DNA of 64,000 nucleotides from an uncultured Vibrio sp. (GTDB taxonomy: Bacteria; Pseudomonadota; Gammaproteobacteria; Enterobacterales; Vibrionaceae): assembly GCF_963675395.1 (NCBI RefSeq), contig NZ_OY776223.1, positions 1,426,001 to 1,490,000 on the forward strand, read 5' to 3'. The position numbers and the translations under genes are program-made. Positions 1-10,248 of this stretch are shown piece after piece. The notes beneath the pieces were generated by a model that saw only the letters and a list, made by a program, of their open reading frames with translations, was not told where the DNA came from and did no database searches. Position 1 is the stretch's first letter. Each line of letters starts with the position of its first letter.

Positions 1-1144
1 GCGTTGCAGGTAACGCACCCAAAATACCTAGCGCAATGAAGCTGATTGTGAATTGGATAATATTTAACAGATGAAGTTTGCTACGGTAACGGTAAGAACG
101 CACTTTACAACGATCCAACCACGGTAGTACAAACAGAACTGCAATTGATGCTCCCATCAGGATTACACCCAACAGTTTGTCTGGAACCGCACGCAAGATT
201 GCATAGAACGGTGTGAAGTACCATACAGGAGCAATGTGTGCAGGCGTCTTAAGCGGGTTTGCAGCTTCAAAGTTAGGCGGCTCTAGGAAGTACCCCCCCA
301 TTTCTGGGTTGAAGAACAACACGTAACAGAAGAAGAACAAGAAACCAGCTACACCAACCAAATCTTTTACCGTACCGTAAGGGTGGAACGGGATAGAATC
401 GATGATGTCGTATTTTTTCGAGTAGTAATCGTGGAACTTGAATTGCGTTTGGTAATCATCGCCCATTGTGCCTTTCGGCAGTTTAGTCTCGATACCGTCA
501 GGGTTGTTTGAGCCAACCTCGTGCAGTGCCAATACGTGAAGTACGATAAGCAGAAGCAGTACGATTGGTAGCGCAATAACGTGAAGAGCGAAGAAACGGT
601 TCAACGTTGCACCAGAGATGATGTAGTCACCACGGATCCAAAGTGTTAAATCATCGCCAATAACCGGAATTGCACCAAATAGAGAAATGATAACCTGCGC
701 ACCCCAGTATGACATTTGCCCCCATGGTAGTAGGTAACCCATGAACGCTTCAGCCATAAGAACTAAGAAGATCAACATACCGAAGATCCACAATAGTTCA
801 CGAGGCTTTTGGTAAGAGCCGTAGATAAGACCACGGAACATGTGCAGGTACACAACAACGAAGAATGCTGAAGCACCAGTAGAGTGCATATAGCGCAACA
901 ACCAGCCGTATTCAACATCACGCATGATGTATTCGATAGACGCAAACGCACCTTCACCAGAAGGAACGTAGTTCATCGTTAGCCAAATGCCGGTTAGGAT
1001 TTGGTTAACAAGAACCAACATCGCCAGAGAACCAAAAAGGTACCAAAAGTTGAAGTTCTTCGGCATTGGATATTCAGATAAATGCTTTTTATAAGCATTC
1101 ATGGCTGGAATACGTTTTTCTACCCAGTCTAACATTGCTTGCAT
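1..1144 (-). CDS. petB: Cytochrome b subunit of the bc1 complex (3' end beyond window)
   Basis: Membrane subunit of ubiquinol:cytochrome c oxidoreductase; it holds hemes bL and bH and oxidises quinol to drive proton transfer. The reading frame is open from an ATG at 1144 to the window edge, 381 codons, so the C-terminus is missing. Visible family signs are the start MQAMLDWVEKRIP, paired heme-ligand histidines in RYMHSTGA/VYLHMFRG and again in RFFALHVIALP/IVLHVLALHEVGSNN, and several hydrophobic segments. Its ATG overlaps the petA stop by one base (TAATG), so the two are translationally coupled, as expected for a petABC operon. Confidence 0.96.
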   Translation of the reverse strand, partial: MQAMLDWVEKRIPAMNAYKKHLSEYPMPKNFNFWYLFGSLAMLVLVNQILTGIWLTMNYVPSGEGAFASIEYIMRDVEYGWLLRYMHSTGASAFFVVVYLHMFRGLIYGSYQKPRELLWIFGMLIFLVLMAEAFMGYLLPWGQMSYWGAQVIISLFGAIPVIGDDLTLWIRGDYIISGATLNRFFALHVIALPIVLLLLIVLHVLALHEVGSNNPDGIETKLPKGTMGDDYQTQFKFHDYYSKKYDIIDSIPFHPYGTVKDLVGVAGFLFFFCYVLFFNPEMGGYFLEPPNFEAANPLKTPAHIAPVWYFTPFYAILRAVPDKLLGVILMGASIAVLFVLPWLDRCKVRSYRYRSKLHLLNIIQFTISFIALGILGALPAT

Positions 1145-1734
1145 TATGCATCCCCCTCATCAACACCGACAATGAGCTTCGTGTCGCTCAAATACATGTG
1201 CTTAGGAACGACAAGGTTCAGTGGTGCAGGTACACCCTGGAACACTCGCCCAGCCATATCAAATTTAGAGCCATGACAAGGACAGAAGAATCCAGATCTC
1301 ACTCCCTGAACCTGCTCTGAGAACGAGTCCGGTAGATAGGTAGGTGAACAGCCTAAGTGCGTACAGAAACCAACCGCAACGAAATACTCTTCCTTAATCG
1401 AGCGAAACTCGTTCTGAGCATATTCTGGTTGTTGCTCCATTTCTGATTGAGGATCACGGAGCTTATCGTTAATCGTCTTCAGATTGTCCAGTACGCTTTG
1501 AGTACGGCGGACAATCCATACAGGTTTACCCTGCCACTCAACACGAACCAATTGGCCTGGTTCGATTTTACTGATATCCACTTCCACCGGTGCACCCGCC
1601 GCTTTGGCTTTAGCACTCGGATTCCATGATTTGATAAAAGGCACGGCGACAGCGACTGCCCCTAACCCACCCACAACTGCCGTTGTAGCGGTTAGAAAAC
1701 GCCTGCGACCGTTATTTAAAGGCGCGTTGCTCAT
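1144..1734 (-). CDS. petA: Rieske iron-sulfur subunit of the bc1 complex
   Basis: 196-residue electron carrier that passes electrons from quinol to cytochrome c1. The N-terminus has a twin-arginine type signal anchor (GRRRFLTATT followed by a hydrophobic stretch to about residue 33), which fits Tat export of a folded 2Fe-2S protein. The cluster-binding boxes CTHLGC and CPCHGS are both intact near residues 123 and 151. It is the first gene of the operon and petB follows directly. The start at 1734 gives the full Tat signal. Confidence 0.97.
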   Translation of the reverse strand: MSNAPLNNGRRRFLTATTAVVGGLGAVAVAVPFIKSWNPSAKAKAAGAPVEVDISKIEPGQLVRVEWQGKPVWIVRRTQSVLDNLKTINDKLRDPQSEMEQQPEYAQNEFRSIKEEYFVAVGFCTHLGCSPTYLPDSFSEQVQGVRSGFFCPCHGSKFDMAGRVFQGVPAPLNLVVPKHMYLSDTKLIVGVDEGDA

Positions 1735-2194
1735 CCAAACATTCTCCCATTTGCTCCCTTGGATAGTTATTATTCCGCTTATAAGAGCATGGCTAACACA
1801 TAATGAATTTCGTTATATTTATTGGGAGGAAATGATAAAGAAAACCCTACTTTTTGACAAGATAAAGCTACCTTTTTGTAACATTTGTGAGGCAAATCGC
1901 CCGTGTCGTCACAAAAGCAGTAAAATAATAAATGTTTGATGTGATTTGTAACAAGAAAGCGAAAGGAAGCGACACGAAATAACGAGGTTTATCCCTTTTA
2001 TATCGGTTGTTTTCAGTCAATTAAGCTAGCAGAGGAAGAATTAAAACAAGCAGCTTAGTGGCAAAACTTATTAAAACTTTGTAGCACATAAAATTAAGAT
2101 AAAACTTAATAATGATTCAAAGAATTGTTGCGTGGATATTAAGGAAGACCTGAGGAAATAATATCGAATGAGGGTCGTGTTTTTTCAATCCAAT
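1735..2194. other. Gene-free region upstream of petA
   Basis: About 460 AT-rich bases between the petA start and the rpsI terminator. I see no credible gene. The part next to petA must hold the petABC promoter, but I cannot assign a clear -35/-10 pair. Confidence 0.5.
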
Positions 2195-2228
2195 AAAAAC
2201 AAAAAGCTCGGCATATAGCCGAGCTTTT
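2195..2228 (-). terminator. Rho-independent terminator of rplM-rpsI
   Basis: On the minus strand an 11-bp perfect stem (AAAAGCTCGGC / GCCGAGCTTTT) with a 5-nt loop is followed by a T-rich tail, about 50 nt past the rpsI stop. Confidence 0.9.
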
Positions 2229-2279
2229 GGTGCACAGTATCCAGAATAAATCTGGCAAGCATAATTTCCGAAAAGGAAA

Positions 2280-2672
2280 TTAACGCTTAGAGAACTGTGG
2301 ACGACGACGTGCTTTACGTAGACCAACTTTCTTACGTTCAACGCAACGTGCGTCACGAGTAACGTAGCCAGCTGCGCGTAGAGCAGGACGTAGAGACTCA
2401 TCGTATTCCATAAGCGCGCGAGTGATACCGTGACGGATAGCACCAGCTTGACCAGAAATACCGCCGCCTTTTACTGTTACGTAAAGGTCTAGCTTGTCAG
2501 TTAGTTCAACTAGCTCTAGAGGTTGTTGTACAACCATACGTGCTGTTGGACGACCGAAGTATTCGTCAAGGTTACGCTTGTTTACTACAATGTTACCGCT
2601 GCCTGGTTTGATGAAAACACGTGCAGCTGAGCTTTTGCGACGGCCAGTGCCGTAGTATTGATTCTCTGCCAT
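2280..2672 (-). CDS. rpsI: 30S ribosomal protein S9
   Basis: 130-residue small-subunit protein whose C-terminal tail reaches the P-site tRNA. The start [15 protein letters not shown] and the C-terminal RRRPQFSKR are those of the E. coli protein. An in-frame ATG 15 bases upstream (2687) would add five residues not usual in the family, so the start at 2672 is chosen. It lies 15 bases after rplM in the conserved L13-S9 operon. Confidence 0.97.
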   Translation of the reverse strand: MAENQYYGTGRRKSSAARVFIKPGSGNIVVNKRNLDEYFGRPTARMVVQQPLELVELTDKLDLYVTVKGGGISGQAGAIRHGITRALMEYDESLRPALRAAGYVTRDARCVERKKVGLRKARRRPQFSKR

Positions 2673-2687
2673 TTTCGAAATCCCCAA

Positions 2688-3116
2688 TTAGATGTCTAGT
2701 ACTTGTGGTTGTTGAGCAACATGGTTGTGCTCAGCGCCCGCGTAAACTTTAAGCTTACGGTACATAGCACGGCCTAGAGGACCACGAGGAAGCATGCCTT
2801 TAACTGCAAGCTCAAGAGCCATCTCAGGTTTACGATCGATCAACTTTTCAAAAGTGATAGATTTTAGACCACCTGGGAATTCAGAGTGACGGTAGTACAC
2901 TTTGTTCTTAGCTTTGTTACCAGTTACAGCAACTTTCTCAGCGTTAACAACGATGATGTAATCACCAGTATCAACGTGAGGAGTGTATTCAGCTTTGTGT
3001 TTGCCACGTAGGCGAGATGCAATTTCACTTGCTAGACGGCCAAGAGTTTTACCTTCAGCGTCTACAACGTACCAGTCGCGTTTTACAGTTTCTGGTTTAG
3101 CAACGAAAGTTTTCAT
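2688..3116 (-). CDS. rplM: 50S ribosomal protein L13
   Basis: 142-residue early-assembly large-subunit protein, full length. Typical segments are [29 protein letters not shown] and [20 protein letters not shown]. First gene of the rplM-rpsI operon. In E. coli, L13 represses its own operon by binding the mRNA leader; a hairpin that could serve this role lies about 40 nt upstream. Confidence 0.97.
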   Translation of the reverse strand: MKTFVAKPETVKRDWYVVDAEGKTLGRLASEIASRLRGKHKAEYTPHVDTGDYIIVVNAEKVAVTGNKAKNKVYYRHSEFPGGLKSITFEKLIDRKPEMALELAVKGMLPRGPLGRAMYRKLKVYAGAEHNHVAQQPQVLDI

Positions 3117-3154
3117 GCTAATAATAACCCGTTAATTAAATTTTAAACTTTAAA

Positions 3155-3174
3155 GGAACACCCTTTGGTGCTCC
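3155..3174 (-). promoter_or_regulatory. Leader hairpin upstream of rplM (possible L13 autoregulatory site)
   Basis: On the minus strand GGAGCACC / GGTGTTCC form an 8-bp stem (one G-U) with a 4-nt loop, about 40 nt before the rplM ATG. It is not followed by a T run, so it is unlikely to be a terminator. Assignment as an L13 leader is by position only. Confidence 0.4.
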
Positions 3175-3366
3175 CACACTGTCTAAGAGCCCAGTCATCA
3201 CCCCTTCGAGTCGTTGGTACTCTCGACCTTCATTGTCGAAATAACTTCGATAATCAGGTCTGCAGTAACGGTGGGTCGCAGGATTATAGAGAAGACCGAA
3301 GAAAAAATCACCTTTTTTTGCGCCAAATCACTAATTTTTTCTTCAGTTTTTTTGAAACAAGTAGAT

Positions 3367-4470
3367 TTAAGCCAAATGCTCTCTTGCGAGATACTCATGA
3401 CTCTGCATCTCAGTCAACCGAGATAGACAGCGCTTAAACTCAAATTCAAGCTGGCCTTGAGTATATAAGCTATCCATCGGCACTTGCGCAGAAATAATCA
3501 GCTTAACATGTCGCTCGTAAAATTCATCGACCAGGGCAATAAAGCGTCGTGCAGCGTCGTCTATTTTACCACTCATCTGCTCTACATCGGCGAGCAATAC
3601 CGTGTGATAGATGCGTGAGAGTTCAATGTAATCGTTCTGGCTTCGGGTGGTTTGGCATAGCTGGGCAAAAGAAGCGTGCAATACACCGTCGCTGGCTTCG
3701 ATAACATCGATATTTCGATGGTTAATTTCTATCTGATGCGACACATGCTGGCGCTCACCTGTCAGTTGCTGGTAGTACTTATTCAGGTTGATTGTCGCCT
3801 GATCGTCAAGCGGATGATGATAGATCTCGGCCTGCTCCAGAGTTCGTAAGCGATAATCCACCCCGCTATCAACATTCAAAACATCGCATCGAGCCAGAAT
3901 CATATCGATTGCAGGCAAGAATCGCGCTCTCTGTAGACCATTACGATAGAGGTTTTGTGGCTCAATATTCGAAGTCGCGACCAAAACCATCTGACGCTTA
4001 AACATCTCCTGCAGTAACGTCGCCAGAATCATTGCATCGGTAATATCAGAGACAAAGAATTCATCAAAGCACACCACGTCCGCTTCTTTTTTGAACTTAT
4101 CAGCCACTTTTGATAGCGGGTTTTCAACATCGCCTAGTTGCCTCAGTTCATCGTGCACTCGATACATAAATCGATGAAAATGCACACGCATCTTTCTGTC
4201 TGTTGGCAACGCATCATAAAAAGCATCCATCAAGTAGGTTTTACCTCGCCCTACACCACCCCAAAAGTACAAACCTTTAGGTGGATCAGGCATTTCAACT
4301 TTTTTACCCATGAGCTTTTGCCATTTAGAAAGTTGAGGCGTTGGTGCAGACTGAAATTCAACAATAGCATGGTAGAGCTTATCTAAAGCAGTGACTGCTT
4401 GATGTTGGGCTTCATCACGCTGGAATCCATGTTCTGCTATATCTTTTTGATATTGTTCTAGTGGTGTCAT
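3367..4470 (-). CDS. zapE: Cell division AFG1-like ATPase ZapE
   Basis: 367-residue AAA-type ATPase of the AFG1/ZapE family, which in E. coli binds FtsZ and alters Z-ring stability under stress. Walker A is GGVGRGKT near residue 71 and the Walker B-like VVCFDEFF lies near residue 133; the sensor region VATSNIEPQNLYRNGLQR is also typical. Divergent from zapG, itself a division or envelope gene. It reads toward the rplM leader, leaving about 250 bases between them. Confidence 0.93.
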   Translation of the reverse strand: MTPLEQYQKDIAEHGFQRDEAQHQAVTALDKLYHAIVEFQSAPTPQLSKWQKLMGKKVEMPDPPKGLYFWGGVGRGKTYLMDAFYDALPTDRKMRVHFHRFMYRVHDELRQLGDVENPLSKVADKFKKEADVVCFDEFFVSDITDAMILATLLQEMFKRQMVLVATSNIEPQNLYRNGLQRARFLPAIDMILARCDVLNVDSGVDYRLRTLEQAEIYHHPLDDQATINLNKYYQQLTGERQHVSHQIEINHRNIDVIEASDGVLHASFAQLCQTTRSQNDYIELSRIYHTVLLADVEQMSGKIDDAARRFIALVDEFYERHVKLIISAQVPMDSLYTQGQLEFEFKRCLSRLTEMQSHEYLAREHLA

Positions 4471-4664
4471 CGCATTAAGTCGTTTTAGAGGTACAAGGAA
4501 AGTGTCACCTCGGGGGCAATGTCTGATTAGAGAGAATTAATGATCAGTCCCCGAAGACATACTGCTATTTTTCTTTATCGGCCGTTCAAGCCATAGTAAC
4601 ATGGACGAACACCGTGTGTAACTAAGCAGTAAAAGACTTGTTAAAACAAATATAAGGAGCAGTT

Positions 4665-5108
4665 ATGCCTTGGATTCATGCAATTGTGGGTTTGCTGGTC
4701 GGTACAATAGTAGGCGTAGTCATTAGCAGACTAACCACCCCTGAATACAAAAAACAGAAGTCTGTACAGAAAGAACTTGAGTCGGCGAAGTTTGAACTAG
4801 AACAACAACGCCAAGAGCTCGTTGACCACTTTGCCCAAACCGCAGAAATGCTGGATACCTTAGGTAAAGATTACACCAAGCTGTATCAGCATTTAGCGAA
4901 GACCTCTTCTGAACTTCTGCCTAATTTACCTGAACAAGATAATCCGTTTGATAAAAAGACGGCGATGGCTTCAGAGCAGATCAAAGAAGAACAGCCAAAT
5001 GTGAACGAGCAGCCTAAAGACTATGCTAATGGCGCAACTGGTCTTTTAAAGGATCAAGAGAAAGAAGTGATTACAGCACCTGAAGCGGTCACTGCCAAGG
5101 CATCATAA
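4665..5108 (+). CDS. zapG: ZapG/YhcB inner-membrane division and envelope protein
   Basis: 147-residue DUF1043 protein. One transmembrane helix at residues 3-22 (HAIVGLLVGTIVGVVISRL) is followed by a cytoplasmic coiled coil rich in E, Q and K (about residues 30-80) and a low-complexity tail. The conserved block FAQTAEMLDTLGKDYTKLYQ is characteristic. YhcB is linked in E. coli to cell division and envelope synthesis. Strong ribosome binding site AAGGAG upstream; followed by a terminator. Confidence 0.9.
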   Translation: MPWIHAIVGLLVGTIVGVVISRLTTPEYKKQKSVQKELESAKFELEQQRQELVDHFAQTAEMLDTLGKDYTKLYQHLAKTSSELLPNLPEQDNPFDKKTAMASEQIKEEQPNVNEQPKDYANGATGLLKDQEKEVITAPEAVTAKAS

Positions 5109-5129
5109 CCTCTCTTACCTCCCCTACTA

Positions 5130-5166
5130 GGTCGATACAAAACTCATTTTGTATCGACCGTTTTTG
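5130..5166 (+). terminator. Terminator after zapG
   Basis: GGTCGATACAAAA / TTTTGTATCGACC perfect 13-bp stem with a 4-nt loop, then GTTTTT. Confidence 0.92.
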
Positions 5167-5297
5167 AACTTTTCTTAAACCATCATCTCTAACTTACTTG
5201 TGAACTGCTACCCCTTTTGATTATCCCAACTAATCCCTATATTACTAACAGTTAGGATATTTCTTTTTGGCAGACATGTTTCAAGAGGAGTTATTGG

Positions 5298-6665
5298 ATG
5301 AAAAAACCACTGCTTGCACTGACCGTTCTTTCTCTAAGTTTGAGTTCTATCATCACGCCAATTCAGGCGACGGCAGCCCTGCCGCTTAGCATGGATGGTC
5401 AGCAATTACCTAGCCTCGCACCAATGCTGGAAAAAGTGACCCCGGCAGTAGTTAGCATTGCGGTAGAAGGCAAACAGGTGCAAACCAGCCGCATTCCAGA
5501 ACAGTTTCAGTTTTTCTTTGGCCCCGACTTCCCTACGGAGCAAACGCGGGAGCGTCCATTCCGCGGTCTAGGGTCTGGTGTCATCATTGATGCGAACAAA
5601 GGTCATATCGTAACGAATTATCACGTAATAAAAGGCGCGGATAAGATTCAAGTACGCTTGTATGACGGACGAGAATATGACGCAGAGTTAATCGGTGGCG
5701 ATGAAATGGCCGATGTAGCACTGCTTAAATTGGAAAAAGCTAAGAACCTAACGCAAATTAACATCGCAGACTCAGACAAACTGCGCGTGGGTGACTTTAC
5801 GGTTGCGATTGGTAACCCATTCGGTCTCGGTCAAACCGTCACTTCAGGTATTGTTTCCGCCCTTGGCCGAAGCGGCTTGAATGTTGAAAACTTCGAGAAC
5901 TTCATTCAAACCGATGCAGCGATTAACAGCGGCAACTCAGGTGGTGCACTGGTCAACTTAAATGGTGAACTGATCGGTATCAACACCGCAATTTTGGGTC
6001 CAAATGGCGGCAATGTAGGGATTGGCTTTGCGATTCCTTCTAACATGATGAAAAATCTGACCGAGCAAATCTTAGAGTTTGGTGAAGTGAAACGTGGCAT
6101 GTTGGGTGTTCAAGGTGGCGAAGTAACCTCGGAGCTAGCAGAAGCACTTGGCTACGAGTCTAGCAAAGGGGCATTTATTGGTCAGGTTGTTCCAGACAGC
6201 GCGGCTGATAAAGCTGGGTTAAAAGCTGGTGACATCATCGTGTCCGTAAATGACAAGTCTATCAATACCTTCTCTGAATTACGCGCAAAAGTCGCAACAC
6301 TGGGCGCAGGTAAAAAGATCACCCTAGGTGTTGTACGTGATGGTAAAGACAAAACTTTCGACGTCACGCTTGGCGAGTCAACCAACATCAAAGCGAAAGC
6401 GGAAACACTGCATGATGGCCTTAAAGGTGCTGAGTTAAGTAACACGAACCAGAGTGATTCAGTTCAAGGTGTGAAAGTAACCAGCGTTGTTGAAAACTCA
6501 CCAGCAGCACAATACCAGTTACAAGAAGGTGATATCATTATCGGTGTAAACCGTCAGCGTGTGAAAAATCTAGCTGAGCTTCGTGCCATTGTAGAGAAGC
6601 ACAAAGGCGTACTAGCACTCAATATTCAACGCGGCGATCGTACCATTTACCTGGTAATCCGATAG
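5298..6665 (+). CDS. degQ: Periplasmic Do-type serine endoprotease DegQ/DegP
   Basis: 455-residue HtrA-family protease that degrades or refolds misfolded envelope proteins. A Sec signal peptide (about residues 1-27, ending TAALP) is followed by the trypsin-like domain with catalytic His near 108 (TNYHV), Asp near 139 (ADVALL) and Ser near 214 (GNSGGA). Two PDZ domains follow (about 265-355 and 370-455). The length and absence of the long DegP Q-linker fit DegQ better than DegP. RBS AAGAGGAG. It sits just upstream of degS, as in E. coli, but has its own terminator. Confidence 0.93.
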   Translation: MKKPLLALTVLSLSLSSIITPIQATAALPLSMDGQQLPSLAPMLEKVTPAVVSIAVEGKQVQTSRIPEQFQFFFGPDFPTEQTRERPFRGLGSGVIIDANKGHIVTNYHVIKGADKIQVRLYDGREYDAELIGGDEMADVALLKLEKAKNLTQINIADSDKLRVGDFTVAIGNPFGLGQTVTSGIVSALGRSGLNVENFENFIQTDAAINSGNSGGALVNLNGELIGINTAILGPNGGNVGIGFAIPSNMMKNLTEQILEFGEVKRGMLGVQGGEVTSELAEALGYESSKGAFIGQVVPDSAADKAGLKAGDIIVSVNDKSINTFSELRAKVATLGAGKKITLGVVRDGKDKTFDVTLGESTNIKAKAETLHDGLKGAELSNTNQSDSVQGVKVTSVVENSPAAQYQLQEGDIIIGVNRQRVKNLAELRAIVEKHKGVLALNIQRGDRTIYLVIR

Positions 6666-6762
6666 CAATATTCGTCCAAAGATGAATAGGTAGAAGCGCG
6701 TTGGATACACGACATTCGGTGACAGAGCTCTAATACTTTGATGAACTTTTCATCGGACAATT

Positions 6763-6802
6763 AAAAGGACAGCACAATCACGTGCTGTCCTTTTGTTATT
6801 TT
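6763..6802 (+). terminator. Terminator between degQ and degS
   Basis: AAAAGGACAGCAC / GTGCTGTCCTTTT perfect stem with a 6-nt loop and a T-rich tail. Confidence 0.92.
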
Positions 6803-6862
6803 TCAATGTAATGCTATTCTTCATCTTCCGATGCCAGTTTGGCGTTCATACATGGAGAGGAT

Positions 6863-7927
6863 ATGCTTAGCTTTTTATTACGTTCTGTCTTTTTAGGCTT
6901 AGCAACCGCCGCCGTTGTCCTACTTGCAGTTCCATCTTTACGTAATAGCGTAATTCCGGCAGCACTTGATCCTCAACCAAGTAACATCACCTCTCTTGAG
7001 ATTTCTTTCAATCAAGCAGTAAGAAAAGCCGCTCCTGCCGTGGTAAATATTTACAGTCGCAAGTATGTAGAAAATGATCGCAACAAGCTTTCTACACAAG
7101 GGCTAGGCTCAGGTGTAATTGTCAGTGAGAAAGGCTACATCATTACCAACTACCATGTTGTCGCACAAGCAGACCAAATCGTTGTAGCGTTGCAAGATGG
7201 TAGAGCGGCCGCTGCGCAGCTTGTCGGTACAGACAAACGTACCGATATTGCCGTGTTGCGCGTTGAGGGTACGAACCTGCCCGTGATACCACTCAACTCA
7301 GAATACAAACCTCAAGTTGGAGATGTGGTACTGGCCATTGGCAACCCATACAACTTGGGACAAACCACGACCTTTGGCATTATCTCCGCAACTGGACGCT
7401 CCTCTATCAGCGATGGGCGCCAAGCCTTCATTCAAACTGACGCAGCGATCAACGAAGGTAACTCAGGAGGTGCACTGGTGAATACCCAGGGTGAGCTAGT
7501 CGGAATCAACACGGCTTCGTTCCAGCAAGCAACCGATTTAGAAACCTATGGAATTTCCTTCGCCATACCAGCACCACTTGCCAGTAAAATCATGCAAAAG
7601 ATCATTGCTGACGGCCGTGTGATTCGTGGTTATATCGGCATTGATGGTCAAGATATTAATGCCGTCACTGCTCGCTTGCTCGGTAATCAGCATATTGGAG
7701 GCATTGTTGTACTCGGTATCGACCCTAACGGTCCAGCAAGTGATGCTGGTTTCGAGAAACAAGACATTATTATTAGTATTGACGGCAATAAAGTTCAGGG
7801 ACGTCAAAGCGTGATGGATATCGTCACCGATTTACGTCCCGGCACAACGGTAGACGTAGGCATCATTCGGAAAGGTAAAGAGATCACGTTAAAAGTCACG
7901 ATTGCCGAAGATAAACAAGAAGCATAA
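6863..7927 (+). CDS. degS: Site-1 protease DegS, envelope-stress sensor
   Basis: Inner-membrane-anchored HtrA protease that senses C-termini of unassembled outer-membrane proteins through its PDZ domain and cuts RseA to release sigma-E. 354 residues from the ATG at 6863, which has GGAGAGG just upstream; an upstream ATG at 6839 lacks such a site. A transmembrane anchor (residues 4-24) precedes the protease domain with His98 (TNYHVV), Asp127 (TDIAVL) and Ser201 (GNSGGA), then one PDZ domain (about 255-345). Confidence 0.95.
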   Translation: MLSFLLRSVFLGLATAAVVLLAVPSLRNSVIPAALDPQPSNITSLEISFNQAVRKAAPAVVNIYSRKYVENDRNKLSTQGLGSGVIVSEKGYIITNYHVVAQADQIVVALQDGRAAAAQLVGTDKRTDIAVLRVEGTNLPVIPLNSEYKPQVGDVVLAIGNPYNLGQTTTFGIISATGRSSISDGRQAFIQTDAAINEGNSGGALVNTQGELVGINTASFQQATDLETYGISFAIPAPLASKIMQKIIADGRVIRGYIGIDGQDINAVTARLLGNQHIGGIVVLGIDPNGPASDAGFEKQDIIISIDGNKVQGRQSVMDIVTDLRPGTTVDVGIIRKGKEITLKVTIAEDKQEA

Positions 7928-7962
7928 AAAATCCCAGCTACAGGCTGGGATTTTTGTTTTTA
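7926..7962. terminator. Convergent terminator between degS and parC
   Basis: AATCCCAGC / GCTGGGATT stem with a 5-nt loop, flanked by A and T runs on either side, so it can serve both converging genes. Confidence 0.9.
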
Positions 7963-10245
7963 TTCGCTTTCGCTCGATTCTTCAGTGCAACTCGACTCAC
8001 CGAGATCAACTTCGATTCGTGTCACTCGTTGTAAGCCTCTTGGCAGCAGACTGCCTCGACGACCACGCTCACCACGGAAGTTATCCAAGTCGGTAGGCTT
8101 TAATCCCAGCTTACGCTTACCCGCATAAAGTGTCAGAGAAGCGCCCTGTGGCAAAGCCATCAGATGAGATAATACTTCTTCACGCTCTTTCGCTTTCGCC
8201 GCAGGAATGTTAATGATCTTATTCCCTTTACCTTTTGCCAATTGTGGCAGGTCTTTAATTGGGAACAACAACATACGTCCTTGGTTCGTAATCGCCAAGA
8301 TTTCATCAGAATCTAAATCTTCAACCTCTTTAGGCGTCATCACTTCTGAGTTCGCCGGTAAGGTCACCAGAGCTTTACCACTGCGGTTCTTCGACAATAA
8401 GTCAGAACCTTTACATACAAAGCCGTAACCCGCATCAGAGCCCACTAGCCATAGCTGCTCTTCTTCGCCCATAATAACCTGGCGAATGCTGCTACCAGGC
8501 GTGATGTTCAGGCGACCAGTAATTGGCTCACCCTGGCTACGCGCAGAAGGTAAAGAGTGCGACTCAAGCGAGTAGCTTCGCCCATCACTACCAAGGAACA
8601 CTGCTGGTTGGTTACTCTTACCTCGGGCATGCGCCAGGTATTTATCACCAGATTTGTAGTTTAAGCCTTCCGCTTCAACCTCGTGGCCTTTAGCATGGCG
8701 AATCCAGCCTTTTTCTGACAGAACAACCGTAATTGGTTCACTCGGTACCAGATCACGCTCCGTTAGCGCTCTCGCCTCCGCACGCTCAACCAGTGGAGAA
8801 CGACGATCGTCACCATATTTTTCTGCATCTGCTTTGATCTCTTTCTTCAGCAGCGTATTCAGACGACGCTCAGAACCTAATAGCTGCTCTAGCTTCTCAC
8901 GTTCTTTTTCTAGCTCTTCTTGCTCACCACGGATCTTCATCTCTTCCAGTTTGGCAAGATGGCGAAGTTTGGTATCCAGAATCGCGTCTGCTTGAATGTC
9001 AGTGATACCAAAGCGCGCCATCAGTACGGCTTTTGGATCGTCTTCAGTACGAATGATCTCAATCACTTCATCCAGGTTCAGGTAAGCAACCAACAAACCT
9101 TCTAAGATGTGCAAGCGAGCCATCACTTTGTCTAAGCGATGTTGCAAACGGCGACGAACCGTAGTGCGGCGGAACTCGATCCACTCCGACAGGATCTGAA
9201 CCAGACCTTTCACTTGAGGGCGGTTATCCAGACCAATCATGTTCAGGTTAACGCGGTAACTACGCTCAAGATCGGTGGAAGCAAACAAATGGCTCATCAA
9301 CAGATCACAATCGACTCGGCTAGAGCGAGGAACGATAACGATACGAGTTGGGTTTTCATGATCTGACTCATCACGAAGATCTTCGACCATTGGCAGCTTC
9401 TTAGCACGCATTTGGTTTGCGATCTGCTCAAGTAGCTTAGAGCCCGACACTTGATGCGGAATCGACGTGATGACGATTTCTGAACCTTCTTTATGCCAGA
9501 CAGCACGCATCTTGATACTGCCGCGTCCGTTACGATAGATCTTTTCGATTTCCGCCTGAGGTGAAATGATCTCAGCTTCCGTTGGGTAATCCGGGCCTTT
9601 CACGTACTGCATTACGTCCGGCAGTTCCGCTTTAGGGTTATCAATCAGATGGATTGTTGCGTCAGCTACCTCACGTACATTATGCGGAGGAATATCGGTC
9701 GCCATACCCACTGCAATACCCGTTACGCCATTAAGCAGGATATGAGGAAGACGTGCAGGCAGCATTTGTGGCTCTTTCATTGTGCCATCAAAGTTTGGCT
9801 GCCACTCAACCGTGCCTTGACCTAATTCACCCAATAATACTTCAGCAAACTTAGACAGCTTCGCTTCGGTATAACGCATCGCGGCAAAAGATTTTGGATC
9901 ATCCGGTGCCCCCCAGTTACCCTGACCATCAACCAGTGGGTAACGGTAAGAAAACGGCTGTGCCATCAATACCATCGCTTCGTAACACGCCGAATCGCCG
10001 TGCGGATGGTATTTACCCAGCACGTCACCCACGGTACGTGCTGATTTTTTGTATTTTGCTGATGCCGAGAGGCCTAGCTCCGACATTGCGTAGATGATAC
10101 GTCGTTGAACCGGCTTCAAACCATCGCCAATGTATGGCAATGCGCGGTCCATAATTACGTACATCGAGTAATTCAGATAAGCGTCTTCGGTGAACTTGCG
10201 CATTGGCAACTGTTCTACGCCATCGTAAGTAATTTCTGTAGACAT
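7960..10245 (-). CDS. parC: DNA topoisomerase IV subunit A
   Basis: 761-residue cleavage subunit of topoisomerase IV, which decatenates daughter chromosomes. The active-site tyrosine lies in [11 protein letters not shown] near residue 120. The quinolone-determining region reads [12 protein letters not shown], with the sensitive-type Ser and Glu residues unchanged. The run [19 protein letters not shown] and its closeness to parE separate it from gyrA. Three bases lie between the parE stop and the parC start, so they form one transcript. Confidence 0.97.
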   Translation of the reverse strand: MSTEITYDGVEQLPMRKFTEDAYLNYSMYVIMDRALPYIGDGLKPVQRRIIYAMSELGLSASAKYKKSARTVGDVLGKYHPHGDSACYEAMVLMAQPFSYRYPLVDGQGNWGAPDDPKSFAAMRYTEAKLSKFAEVLLGELGQGTVEWQPNFDGTMKEPQMLPARLPHILLNGVTGIAVGMATDIPPHNVREVADATIHLIDNPKAELPDVMQYVKGPDYPTEAEIISPQAEIEKIYRNGRGSIKMRAVWHKEGSEIVITSIPHQVSGSKLLEQIANQMRAKKLPMVEDLRDESDHENPTRIVIVPRSSRVDCDLLMSHLFASTDLERSYRVNLNMIGLDNRPQVKGLVQILSEWIEFRRTTVRRRLQHRLDKVMARLHILEGLLVAYLNLDEVIEIIRTEDDPKAVLMARFGITDIQADAILDTKLRHLAKLEEMKIRGEQEELEKEREKLEQLLGSERRLNTLLKKEIKADAEKYGDDRRSPLVERAEARALTERDLVPSEPITVVLSEKGWIRHAKGHEVEAEGLNYKSGDKYLAHARGKSNQPAVFLGSDGRSYSLESHSLPSARSQGEPITGRLNITPGSSIRQVIMGEEEQLWLVGSDAGYGFVCKGSDLLSKNRSGKALVTLPANSEVMTPKEVEDLDSDEILAITNQGRMLLFPIKDLPQLAKGKGNKIINIPAAKAKEREEVLSHLMALPQGASLTLYAGKRKLGLKPTDLDNFRGERGRRGSLLPRGLQRVTRIEVDLGESSCTEESSESE

Positions 10246-10248
10246 TCG

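Noticed and set aside
1604..1939. 111-aa plus-strand frame over the petA start
   Set aside because: Antisense shadow of petA running into its promoter region, with no start signal.
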